Origin: Vanilla planifolia
Taxonomy: Eukaryota > Streptophyta > Magnoliopsida > Asparagales > Orchidaceae
Reading direction: 5' to 3'
Assembly (NCBI GenBank): GCA_023846275.1
Contig: JAIUJO010000072.1
Coordinates: 1,695,599-1,759,598, forward strand
DNA length: 64,000 nucleotides
Shown here: in pieces, positions 1-11,350 of the stretch
Layout of the letters: each line of letters starts with the position of its first letter
Numbering within the stretch: the first letter of the stretch is position 1
Position numbers and translations under genes: made by a program
The notes under the pieces: generated by a model
Database searches by the model: none
What the model was told of the DNA's origin: nothing
What the model saw: the letters and a program-made list of their open reading frames with translations, nothing else

Positions 1-138
1 TGCACATGCACTAACACACCTGTAGACATAGTTGCACATGTGCATATGCACACACATCTGAACATGCTGACACACATACAAATTAACAAATAAAAACTTG
101 CACACACAAACACTTATATGAAACTAGGACACACATAC
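1..138 (-). repeat. C/A-rich end of the giant TG/CA tract (opposite polarity)
   Basis: The first ~138 bases carry mostly CA, ACA and CACA steps on the + strand (for example cacacacatct and gcacacacaaacac). From about 140 onward the + strand is T/G-rich for the next 19.8 kb. The composition is the same kind of degenerate (TG)n, but inverted. The switch lies around 130-140 and no spacer is visible there. The left end of this segment is outside the window. Confidence 0.75.
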
Positions 139-3100
139 TTTGTCTGTGTGCTTGTATGTGTGTGTTCATGCACCCATGTGCATGTGTGTGTGTATATTTT
201 AGTGTGTGTGTGCGTGCGGGTATATGTGTGTGTATATGTGTGTGTGCGTGTGAGCATATGGGTGTGTGTGCATGCATGTGTGCATAAGTGTGTCCATGTA
301 CATGTGTGTGTGTAGGTGAATCCATGCATTTGTGCATTGCTCATGTCCATGTGTGTTTTTGTATGTGCACATGTGTATATGTGTATTTGTGTATGCTTGT
401 ATGTGCTTTTATGTTTGTGTCTATGTTAGTTTGTGTTAATATGTGCATATTCTTGCATGTGCGTGTGTGGGTGCACATGTGTGTGAGAGTGTGTTTATAT
501 GTTCTTGCATTTTTTGTGTGTGTGCGTGCATGCTTATGCATGCTCGCATGTGTGTCCATATGTATTTGTGTGTGCGTATACTTTTGTGTGTGTGTGTGCA
601 TGTGTGTGTGCATGCAAGTGTAGGTGTATGTGTGCATGGGTGTGCATGTGTGTGTGCATATGTGAGTGCCTATGCATGTATGTGTGTACATGTGTGTGCA
701 TTCACATGCATGTGTGCATTTGTGTATGCCCTTATTTGTGTGCATGTGTGTGCCAATGCATTGTTCATATGCATGTGTGTGTGTGTGATCCAATGGGTCT
801 ATGTTTATGGGCATATGGGTAGAGGTTGTACATGTGTGTGTGTGTGTGCATGCGTATTTTTGTGGATTTGTGTGTAAGAGTGTGAGTGAATGTGTCTATG
901 TGTGGGAATGTTTATGCCTCTATGTATGCATGTGTGTATGTGTGCTTATGTGTACATGAATGTTTGCATGTGTGTATGTGCATACATGTGCATGCTTGTT
1001 TGTGCATGTGCATGTCTTATGTGTGTTTATATGTACTTATTTGTTCATGTATGGGTTCATGCAAGTGTGTAAGCATTTATGTGTCACATCATATATGCAT
1101 GCACATGCACATGTGTGTGTGTGTGCATATAAGTGTGTGCATAAGTGCATGTGTGTGTTGATATACGTGTATGTATATATATATATGTGTGTGTTTATGC
1201 ATGTGTATTTTTTGTATGTATTTTTGTGTGTGTCCACATGCACTTGTCGGTGTGATCATGTGCATGTGCATGTGCATGCAATTTTGCATGTGTGAGAGTG
1301 GGCGTATGTGTGAGTGCATATATGCTTACATGTGTATGTTTGTGTATGTTTATGCATACATACATGTGTGTGTGTCTGTGTATGTGTACGTTCATATTTT
1401 AGCATGTACTGACATGCATGTGTGTGCATGTGTATACATGTGTATGCATGTGCATGTGTGTATATGTGTGTGGGCACATGTGACTGTGTGTGCATGTGTT
1501 TGCATGTGCATGTACATATGTGTGCATGTGTGTAATTGTGTGAGTGTGTGTGCATGTGCTTGGAGACATGCATTTGTACATGTGTGTGCAAGTGTGTGTA
1601 TAGATGTGGGCATGGGAGTGGGTGTGGGTGTGTGTGTGCTTTGTCTATGTGTCGATGGATTCATGTGCTTGTGTCTGTGTGTACACACACATATGAGTTT
1701 GTGTGCGTATCTATTTGTGTGCTTATGTGAGTTTGTGGTTTTGTGCAATCATGCATGAGTGTGTGCGTGTGTGTGTGTGTGCACATGTGCATGTGTGTAC
1801 TTCATGAGCATGTGCATGGGTATGTGGGTGTATGCCAGTGTACATGTGCATGTGTTTACATGTGCACATGTGTTAATGCATTTGTGTGTTTGCATGTGTA
1901 CTTAGGCTTGTGTTTGTTTGTGTGTGTATGTGTGTGCTCCTGTTAATGTGAGTGTGTGTATACATGTGTGAATGTGTGCATGTGTGTGCACACGTATGTG
2001 TTGCATTGTGTGTGTTTGTGTGTATGGGTGTGTGTGTGCACACGTGCATGTGTATAATTTCTTGTGTGTTTGCATGTGTGCTTGTGTTTGTGCATTCATG
2101 TGTGTGCATGTAAGTGTTCTTATGTGTGGGTGTGACATTGGGTGTACATGCATGAGTGTGCATGCGTGTGCATGTGTGGTTGTGTCAGGCATGCATGTAC
2201 ATGTATTTGATTTTGTTGTTCTACATGCATGTATATTTGTGTACATATGAGAGTGAGTGTGTGTGCTCATGTGTGTGTGTATGTGCATATATCCATTGGG
2301 GTGTGTATTGGTGTGTCTGCATGTTCATGTATGTGTGTGAGTGTGCATGTATACGTGTGTGTGTGTGCATGTGTACGTGTGTATGTGTGTGTGTGTGTGT
2401 TTGTATGTGCATATGTCTATACATGCATGCATGTGTGCATCTGTGCACATGTTCATGTACATGTGTAGTGTGTGTGTGTGTTGACAAATGTGTGTAGACA
2501 TGTGCCTATGCATGCATGTGTGTGTGTTTATTCTTTTACATGCATGTGTGCTTGTATTTGCATGCATGCATTTGTGTATAGCTAAGTGCATGTGAGAGTG
2601 TATTGGCATGAGTGTGTTTGCAAGTTCTTATGCATATATATACATGTTTGTCAGTGTAGGAGTGCACATGCATGTTTGTGTGTGTGCATATGAGCACACG
2701 TGTGTGTGTGTGCTCACATTAGTGTGTGTGTGTGTGTGAGAGAGTGCACTTCTATGCCCATGCATATGTGCATTTATATGTGTGTTTGTATGCTTTTGTG
2801 CACATGTACATAAGTGCATGTGGGTTCATGTCAATTTGTGTTAGTGTGTGTGTAATTGTATGTGGATGTGTGTATGTCCAAATGTCTATCTGTGTCTGTG
2901 TGTCTATGTTTTATGTGTGTATGTGTATATGTGTGTGTATGAATGTGCATGTGTGTGTTTGTGTATTTGTGATAGATTGTGTTTGTGTGTGTGTGTGTGT
3001 GCTTGTGATAATACATGTATGCATATTTTGTTAGTGCTAATATGCATGTGTGGGTGTATGTTTGAGAGAGTGTGTGTGCATGCGTTTGAGTTTGTGTGTG

Positions 3101-3494
3101 TGCCTGCTTAGGTGTGATGTGTGCCCATGTGTACGCAAGTGTGTGGTTGTGTGTTTGTTTTCTTGTGTGTTCATTGGAGTGCACACATGTGCACATGCAT
3201 GTGTGTGTGTGTTTGTATGTGTGTGTATGTACATGTGCTTAGGCATTCCTTTATGTGTGTGTATGTATTAGTTCATGTGTGTGTGTGTGTATGCATGTTT
3301 ATGTGTGTTCATGTGCATCTGTGCATGTGATTATGCATGTACATGTGTATGTGTGTGTGTATGTCAATGCATGTACATATGTGCGTGCATGTGTATGTGC
3401 ATGTGTGTGTTCATGTGTGTCCATGTGTATGTGTGTTTTTATGTAAGTGTGCATCTAGGTGTGTGTGTGTTTGTATGATAGTGTGCAAGGCGTG

Positions 3495-3720
3495 TGAGGA
3501 CATTTGTGTGCATGTGCATTTGTGTCTGCATACGAACACAATTGGTGTGTGGGTGCATGTGTGTTTATTTGTGTAGGTGTGTGTGCATATATGTGTGCAC
3601 GCGTGTATGCATACATCTGTGCGTGCTTGTTTACATGCGTACTCTTGTATGTTCTTGTGTGTATGCGAGTATTCTTGTATGTGTGCATATACGTGTTTGT
3701 GCATAGGTACTCGTGTGCGT
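3495..3720 (+). repeat. Higher-order repeat segment H1, copy 1
   Basis: Carries the irregular landmark gtgcatttgtgtctgcatac, then gaacacaat and tgggtgcatgtgt. The same order recurs at 7480-7700 (gtgcatttgtgtctacacat, gagcacaat, tgggtgcatgtgt). The shared words are not generic TG filler, so common descent is likely. A weaker echo (ggtactcg, tgtaagcat, ctatggatg) appears near 13995-14060. Confidence 0.55.
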
Positions 3721-4449
3721 GTGAGTGTGCAAGCATTTTTGATGTGAATGTGCCTATGGGTATGTGTGTGTTTATGCTTATGTGTTTGTACTCATGTGTG
3801 GGTGTGCATATATAGATGCATTTGTGTGTGCATGTGCATGCATGCATTCATTTGTGTGTGTATGTGTTTGTATATGTGCATGTGTGTGTGTGTGTGTGAC
3901 CATGTTTTCTTATGTTCATATTGGTGTGTGTCTACATGTCTAGGGGTGTGTGCAAGTTTGTATGCCACTGTGTGCATGAATATGCATCTGTACATATGTG
4001 TGTATGATCATGTATGTGTCTATGTGTTTTCAAGTCTGTGCAAATGTATGTATGTGCATATGTGTGTGTGTGTGTACGTGCATGCATGTGCGTGAGTGTC
4101 TATGTATGTGCATGGATATGTGCATGAATGTCTGCATATATGTACATGTGTGAGTGTGTGTTTGTGTGTATGTGTGGATCCATGTGCATGTGGATGCATA
4201 CATGTGTGTATATGTGTTTGTGTGAATGTGCATGTGTGTGTACGGGCATGTGTGTATGCGTGAATGTGTGGTTGTGTGTTTATGTGTGTGGGCATGTGTG
4301 TCTTTATGTGTGTCAGCATGATTGTGTGTGGATGCACGTGCATGTGTGTGTTTGTATGTGTGGGTGTGCATATATGTGTGGGTGTGTGTGCATGAGTATG
4401 TGTGTATTTGTACATGAGTGTGTGCATGTGTGTGTATTTGTGTGCACAT

Positions 4450-5500
4450 AGTGTTTGTATGTGCATATATACATGTTGGCATGCCTATGAGCGAGTCTCT
4501 ATGTGACTGTATGTGTTCACATGTGTGTGTTGAATGTGTGTGCATGTGTGTGTGTGATTGTGTGTATGTGCTTGTCTATGTCTACATATGCATGAGTGTG
4601 AATGTGGTGTTCCTTATATTTTCCTGTGTGTGTTCCTTTACATGTGCATGTGTGTCTTTTGTGAGTGCGTGTTTGTGTTTGTATGGGTGCATATATGTGC
4701 ATGTTCATGTCTTTATATGCATGGGTGTTCATGGGTGCATGTGTGTGTATGGGTATGTGTACATGCTTGCATGCATACATGTGCATGTGCATATGTTTTT
4801 GTGTTTGCATGCATGTATGTGTGTGTATATTCATGTGTGTGGGTGTAGGAGTGTGAGTGTGCATGCATGCATGTGGGTTTGTGTGTGTATGTGTGTAGGA
4901 GTGCGTGCATGTGTGGAGGTGCTTGTATGCACTTGTGCATGTGTGTGCGTGTGTGTACATATGTGTACATGGTCATTTATGTATGTTCATGTGTTTGTGT
5001 CTATGCATGTTTACATGTAAGTCTATGTGCATGCTTTTGCAAATGTTCACATCCAAATATGTATGTGTGTGCATGCATGTACTTGTGCAAGTTTTTGTGC
5101 ATGTGTGTGCGAGTATCACACATGTGTGTGGGTGTTTGTGTGCATGTATGTGTGTGTGTGTGCTTATGTGTGATTGTTGGTGCATGCACGTGTGTTTGTA
5201 TTTGTGAGTGTTTGTCCACACAAACATTTGTGTGTATATGTGTGTTTATGTGTGCATGTGCATGTGTGTGCATGCATGTGTGTGTATGTGTGTATGTAAG
5301 CATGTTTCTACATGTGTGTGTGTGCATGCATATGAGTGTGCATGTGTTTGAGCTTAACATACGTGTGCACATATGTGTGGGTGCGTTATTGTGTAAGTGT
5401 GTTAGCCTACAAGTGTGTGCAAGTGCATTTGTGTGTATGCTTATGTGTGTTTGTATGTGTCCATGCATGTTACATATGCATATGTTGTGTGCATGTATTT
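4450..5500 (+). repeat. Higher-order repeat segment H2, copy 1
   Basis: Landmarks in order: tacatgttggcatgccta (about 4469), gtgttccttatattttcctg (about 4608), the gtgtaggagtgtgagtgtgc block (about 4844), catttatgtatgttcatgtg (about 4974), gcaaatgttcacatcc (about 5039), catgtttctacatgtgtg (about 5300) and cttatgtgtgtttgta (about 5440). All recur in the same order at 9170-10370 with small changes. Collinearity over about 1 kb is strong evidence of duplication. Confidence 0.7.
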
Positions 5501-6514
5501 AGGTGCACATGTGTGCGTATGTGTTTATATTTGTGTCTGTGTGCATGTGTGTGAGCATATATGCTTGTGCACATGTGTGTGTGTTTGCTTTGTCTATTTT
5601 TGTGTGCGTGTGTGAATGGGTGTGTTTGCCTATGTGTATTTATATGTGTATGCATGTGTTTGTGTGTTGTAATGTGCTTATTTGTGCATGCTAGTATGTG
5701 TGTATGTATGTGTGTTCATGTTATTTTTTTATAAATGTGTGTGTATGTGCATATCTGTTCATGTTTCTACACGTGTGTGTAGGATAGTGCATGTGTGTGT
5801 GCACATCTATGCATATAAATGTATGTGCATGTGTGTTGTGTGTGTGCATGCATGCTTGCATAGAAGCATATGTTCTTTTGTGTGTGTGGGCATGCATGCA
5901 TGAATTCTTGTGTGCATGTGCAAGTGTGTGCATGTGTGTGAGTGCATATGTGTGCGTTTGTGTGACCATGTGTGAGTATATTTGTGTGTCTATGAATGCA
6001 TTTGTGCATGTGCGTTTGTCTATAGGTGTGATTATGCACTTACATATGTGTGTGTGTGTGCATGCGTGTGTGGGTGTATGTGCATGCATGTGCACTTGTG
6101 TGTGTGTCAATATTTGTGCCAAGTGCACATGTGTGCATGTGTGGGTTTTCATATGTGTGTGTGTGTGTTTTTGTGCATCCGTGTGTTCTTATGCATGTGC
6201 ATGTAAATATGAGTGTGCATGTGCATGTATATGCATGTGCTTATGCTTGTGTGTGCATATGTGTGCGTGCATGTGTTTTTGTATGTGTGTGTGTGCATGT
6301 GTGCTTATGTATATATGTGCACTTGTACTATGCACCTTTGTGCAAATGTGTTCTTAAGCTTGTGCATGTATGGGTGCTTGCATGTGCATATGCTGTGTGA
6401 GTGTACAAGCATGCATGCGTCTATGTGTGTGTTTGTATACTTGTGTACATGTTTGTTATGTATGTGTGCCTATTTGTCTTTTGTGTAGGTGTATGTACAT
6501 GTGTGTGTGACTAC

Positions 6515-6519
<5 letters not shown>

Positions 6520-6566
<47 letters not shown>
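6520..6566. repeat. (TA)n microsatellite inside the TG tract
   Basis: About 23 uninterrupted TA units within the TG-rich tract. This is the longest pure dinucleotide run of the tract, and its dinucleotide differs from that of its surroundings. Confidence 0.95.
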
Positions 6567-6568
<2 letters not shown>

Positions 6569-6689
6569 ATTTGTGTGTGTGTGTGTGCAAGCTTGTGTGT
6601 ATGGGTGTGCATGTGCGTGTGTGTAAAAGGTTGTGTGCATGAGTTTGCATGTTTGCGTGTGTATGTGCTAGTGTGTATTTATGTGTTTG

Positions 6690-6920
6690 TGCATGTGTTC
6701 TTGTTTGCTTGCAAACATGTATGTGCTTTTGCTAGTGTGCTTACACAACTATGCTTATTTGCTTATGCATGTATGTGTGTATTTGTGTGCATGTGTGCAT
6801 CTGTGTGTGCAAGTGAATGTGTGATTATGTATGCACAAGCATGTGTGCACATAAGGATTTGTGCTTATTTGTCTGTGTTATGTACTTGTGCATGCACTTT
6901 ACGTGTGTGTGTGCATGTAT
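6690..6920 (+). repeat. Higher-order repeat segment H3, copy 1
   Basis: Contains gctagtgtgcttacacaact (about 6731) and then, ~130 bases on, tctgtgttatgtacttgtgc and gcactttacgtgtg. The same landmarks at the same spacing occur at 11140-11350. Confidence 0.6.
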
Positions 6921-7479
6921 GTGTGTGTCCATTTGTGTTTCTACGTGTGCATATGTGTGCTTGTGTGTAAGTGTGCATGTGTGTGTAGGTGTGTACATGT
7001 TTATGTGTGCCTGTGTGTGGGTGTTTGTGTGTCTAAGGGTGTATATGTGTACATGTGCATTTGTGTTCATGTATATGGTTGTGTGTTTGTGTGCATGGGA
7101 GTGCATGTGTGTTTTCATGTGTGCATTTATACATGTGCTTATGCTTGCATGTGTGTGCATGTGAGTATGCATGAGTGTTCTGTTATAGGTGTGCATTTGT
7201 GTGTATTTGTGCACAGGCGTGTGTTTGTACGAGTGCATGGTTGTATGTAAATATGCATGTGCAAGAGTATGTATTTGTGAGTCTTCGTGCATATGCATAT
7301 GTGAGTGCATGTGTATGTGCATGTTTGTGTGTGTGTTCGTGCACAAGCATATGTGTCTTTGTGTGCCTACATGTGTATGTGTTTGAGTGTGCATCTAGAG
7401 GTGTCTGTGTGGGTGTATAGCTATATGCATGGGTACATGTGTGTTCGTGTGTGTCAGTGTGTGGTGATTGTGTGAGTAC

Positions 7480-7700
7480 ATGTGTGTGCTTGTGCATTTG
7501 TGTCTACACATGAGCACAATGTGTATGTGGGTGCATGTGTTTTCTTTTGTACATGTGTGTCCAAAAGTGTGTGTGCATTTTGTGCATGCATGCATATGTG
7601 TATATGTGTGCATATGTGCATGCATTTGTGTGTATACAAGTGCATGTGTGTGCACATGTGCTCTTATATATATGTGTGTATGTGTGCATGAATGTGCATG
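7480..7700 (+). repeat. Higher-order repeat segment H1, copy 2
   Basis: Aligns by eye with 3495-3720, offset about 3.98 kb. The shared block gtgcatttgtgtct is followed by a variant of gaacacaat and then gggtgcatgtg. Divergence is mostly in TG-run length and in TG/CA/TA interchanges. Confidence 0.55.
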
Positions 7701-9059
7701 AGTGAGTTTGTGTGCATGTGAGTGTGTGTTTGTCTGTGTGTGCTTATGTGAAATTATACTTTTGTGCATATATGTGTGCATGTGTTTGTGCATGTGTGTG
7801 AATGCATGAGTATGTTTATGTGTTTGTTTGCAAATTCATGTGATTGTGTGTGTATGTGTCAGTTTATGTACATATGTGTGCATGCATGTGCATGTATCTC
7901 TATGTGTGTCTGTGTGTTTACCTATGTCTACACGTGCATGTGTGTGTTCGTGTGTGTGCTTATGTTTATGCATCCAAGCATGTGCGATTGCATGCATTTG
8001 CATTTATGTGTGTATGTGTCTGTGTCCATGTGTGTCTCTATGTTCGTGTGTGTGTGCATGCACTTCTAATGCATTTTTGTGTGTACATATGCGCATCTCC
8101 AATGTGTTTTCTTGTCCATATATGTGTACAAGTGTGTATGTGGGTATTTTTGTGTGCATGCATGTACGTGTGTGTATGTGTTGTAGTTTTGCACGTGAAT
8201 GTTTTTATAGGCATGTGTGCATTGCTACATGTGTATGCATATATTTGTGTGCTCATGTGTATGTTTATGTACGTGTGTTACATGTGTGTGTGTGTGTGTG
8301 CATGCCCATGCATGCATGCATTTGTGTGTGAATGTATTTGCATGTGTGTATATGTGTAAGTGTTTGTGCTTGTGTGTGCATGTGTTCTTTTGTGCGTTTG
8401 CAAGTGTGTGTGTGTGTGCTTGTACTTTTATGATTATGTTTGTGCATGTCCATGTGTGTGTGTGTGTGTGCATGTGTATGTGTGTATATGTGTGCTAGCA
8501 TGTTTGTGTGTTTTTGTTTTGGTGTGTATTTACATGCCTACATGTTTGCATGCATGTGTGTGTGTGTGTGCATGTTTGTGTGTGACTATGTATGTGTATG
8601 CTTATGTGTGTGCATGTGTGAATGTGTACATATACATGTGTGCATATGTGTGTGTATGATCAAGTGTCCATATGCATATTTTTTTTGTATGCCTATACAT
8701 ATGCATGTGTGCTTGTTGGCATGTATGTGTGTGAGCGTGCGTGTTTGTGTGCGAATGTCTATGCATGTGCAAGGACATGTGCATGCATGTTTGCATGTAC
8801 GTGTGTGTGTGTTTGTGTGTGCATGTATGTGCATGTAGATGCATACATGAGTGTGTGTATGTGTGCATGTGCTTGTGTATGGGCATGTGTGGTTGGATGT
8901 GTGCATGCATGGTCTTATGTGCATGATTGTGTGTGGGTGCATTTGCATGTGTGTATATATATGTGTGTGTGTGTACATATGTATGTGTGTGCATGTGTGT
9001 TCTTATGTGAGTGAATGTGTGTTCTTATGTGAGTGCAAGTGTGTGTGTGTGTTTGAGTT

Positions 9060-9093
9060 TGATCACTCTTTGAATTAAAGCTTATCATTGTAA
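9060..9093. other. Non-TG island inside the tract
   Basis: A short stretch of ordinary mixed sequence (gatcactctttgaattaaag, then cttatcattg) breaks the TG pattern for ~34 bases, after which the tract resumes. It is too short to classify. It may be a relic of the ancestral monomer or of an inserted sequence. Confidence 0.6.
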
Positions 9094-9169
9094 GCATGTA
9101 TGTGTGTTTGCATGCATATGTGTGCATTTGTACATGTGTGTGTGCATGTGTGTTTATTGTCAGTGTGTG

Positions 9170-10370
9170 CATGTATACATGTTGATATGCCTAAATACGA
9201 GTGTGTATGCGTGTGTGTGCACATGCAGTTGTGTGTGCTGAGTGAATGTGCATGTGTGTGTACAAGTGCATGTACATGCATACATGTGTGCTTATGCTTG
9301 TGCATGCATATTTTTGTGTGCACGTGTTTATGTGCATGTGTGTGTGAGTGTGAGTGTATTTTTGTATATGTGTGTATCTGTCTGTGCATATCAGTGTGTG
9401 TGCAATTGTGTGCCCATTTGTGTGTCCTCTATGTTTGCCTATGTGTGTTCTTATGTGTGCATGTGTGTGTTTGTATGAGTGTGTGTGTGTGTGTTTAGGT
9501 AGGTGCATATGTGTGCATGTGCATGTGCATGTGTTTGTATGCATGTGTGTTCATGGGTGTATGTGATGTATGAGTGTGTGTCCATGCATGCATGCATGCA
9601 TACATGTGTGTCTGCATATGTGCATGTGTTTTTGTGTTTACATGCATGTGTGTGTGCATGTGTGTACATTTGTGTGTATATACATGTTTGTGTGTGTAGG
9701 AGTTTCAGTATGCATGCATGTATGCATGTGTATTTGTAGGTTTGTGTGTGTATGTGCATGGGTGCCTATGTGCATGGGTGCCTTTGTGTGCATGTGCATG
9801 TGTGTGCCAATATGCACATGTCTATGTGTGTGCATGTATGTACATGTGTGTTCATTGTCATTTATGCGTGTTCATATGATTGTGTCTGTGCATGTTCAAA
9901 TGTGTGTGTGCATACTTATGCAAATGTTTAAGTGCAAATGTGTATTTATGTGTGCATGTGTGTCCATGTGTATGATTATGTGTTTGCATGCATGCTTGAG
10001 CATGGGTGCTTGTGTGCATGTATGAGTGTCTGTGGTGCATGAAGGTGTGTTTGTGTGTGTTCATGTGCATTTGTCCACATGAATGTTTGTGTGTATGTGT
10101 ATGTTTTTTTTTGGTGTGCATGCATGTGTGTGTGTGTGTGTGTGCATATTCGTGTCTGTATGTGTGCATGTTTCTACATGTGTGTGTATCCACGTGTGTT
10201 GTTGTGCATGTGTTTGTGTTATGCATATGTGTGTGCAAGTGTGAGTGCATACACCTATGTGTGTGTGCATGTCGATTTGTGTGTATGCTTATGTGTGTTT
10301 GTAAGTGTGCTTGTGCGTGTTTTAATGTACATATGCATGCATGTTATTGTGTGTGTGTGTGTGCATATGT
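9170..10370 (+). repeat. Higher-order repeat segment H2, copy 2
   Basis: Collinear partner of 4450-5500, offset about 4.7-4.9 kb. Landmarks: tacatgttgatatgccta (about 9176), gtcctctatgtttgcctatg (about 9423), gtgtgtaggagtttcagtatgc (about 9690), catttatgcgtgttcatatg (about 9859), gcaaatgtttaagtgc (about 9920), catgtttctacatgtgtg (about 10167) and cttatgtgtgtttgtaag (about 10288). The changing offset reflects length changes in TG runs. Confidence 0.7.
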
Positions 10371-11139
10371 GCATGTGCAGGTGGGGTGCATGTCTATATG
10401 TGTGCGCATGTGTATGTGTGGTTGTGCATATGCATGTATGTAATTATGGGTGTATGTGTATGCATCTACGTGTGTGTCACCTATGCGTGTTAGTGAATAT
10501 AAGTGTGTGTGCATATGTGTCTGTGGGTTTATGTGTGTATGGGCATGCATAAAACCATGTGTGTGTTTGTGGGACGGTGTCGAGATTGGTGTTTTTGGAT
10601 GTGTCTACATGCATGTGTGTGTCAGTGAAGCCATGCACGTTTGTGTGTTAGGCATTTGTGTGTGTGTGCTTGTGTCTATGTACACATGCATATGTGTGCA
10701 TGTGGTGGGTGCACATATGCATGTGTGTTCATGTGTGAAGGTGTGTGCATGTGTGTATATGTGTGTGTGTGTATGTGTGAACTTGTGTTATTCACTTGTG
10801 TGCATAAATCTTCTTGTTTGTACATTTGTCAGTATAGCTGCATGCATGTGTGCATGTTGTGCGAGCGTGCATTCATACATGTGTGCGTGTGTTAGTATAG
10901 ATGTGTTTATGTTTGTGTGCATGTGTACTTGTGTGTCTATTTGTGTGTGTTTATATGTCTATTTGTGCATCCATGCAGGTGTATGCTAGTGTCGGAGTGC
11001 CTTTATGCACTTGTGTGGGTTTGTGTGCATATGTGTGTGAGTGCAAGTGCTTGTGTGTCTATTTGCATGCATGTGTGTATAGGTGAGCTTGTGTGTGTGA
11101 CTGTGTTCAAGTGTGTATCTATGTGTGTGTGTGTGTGCA

Positions 11140-11350
11140 TATGTGCACATTTTCTTACACTTGTATGCATGCATTTGTTAGTGTGCTTACATGACTATGT
11201 TTGTCTGCTATGTGTGCATATGTGCTTGTGTGTGTCTGTAAGCATGTGTGTGTGCAAGTGTGTGTATACATGCATGTGTGTGCATCTGCATTAGTGCATA
11301 TCTATTTGTGTCATGTACATGTGCATGTGCTTTATATAAGTGTGTGTGTG
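11140..11350 (+). repeat. Higher-order repeat segment H3, copy 2
   Basis: Contains gttagtgtgcttacatgact (about 11177), then tttgtgtcatgtacatgtgc and gtgctttatataagtg. It matches 6690-6920 with an offset of about 4.44 kb. Confidence 0.6.
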
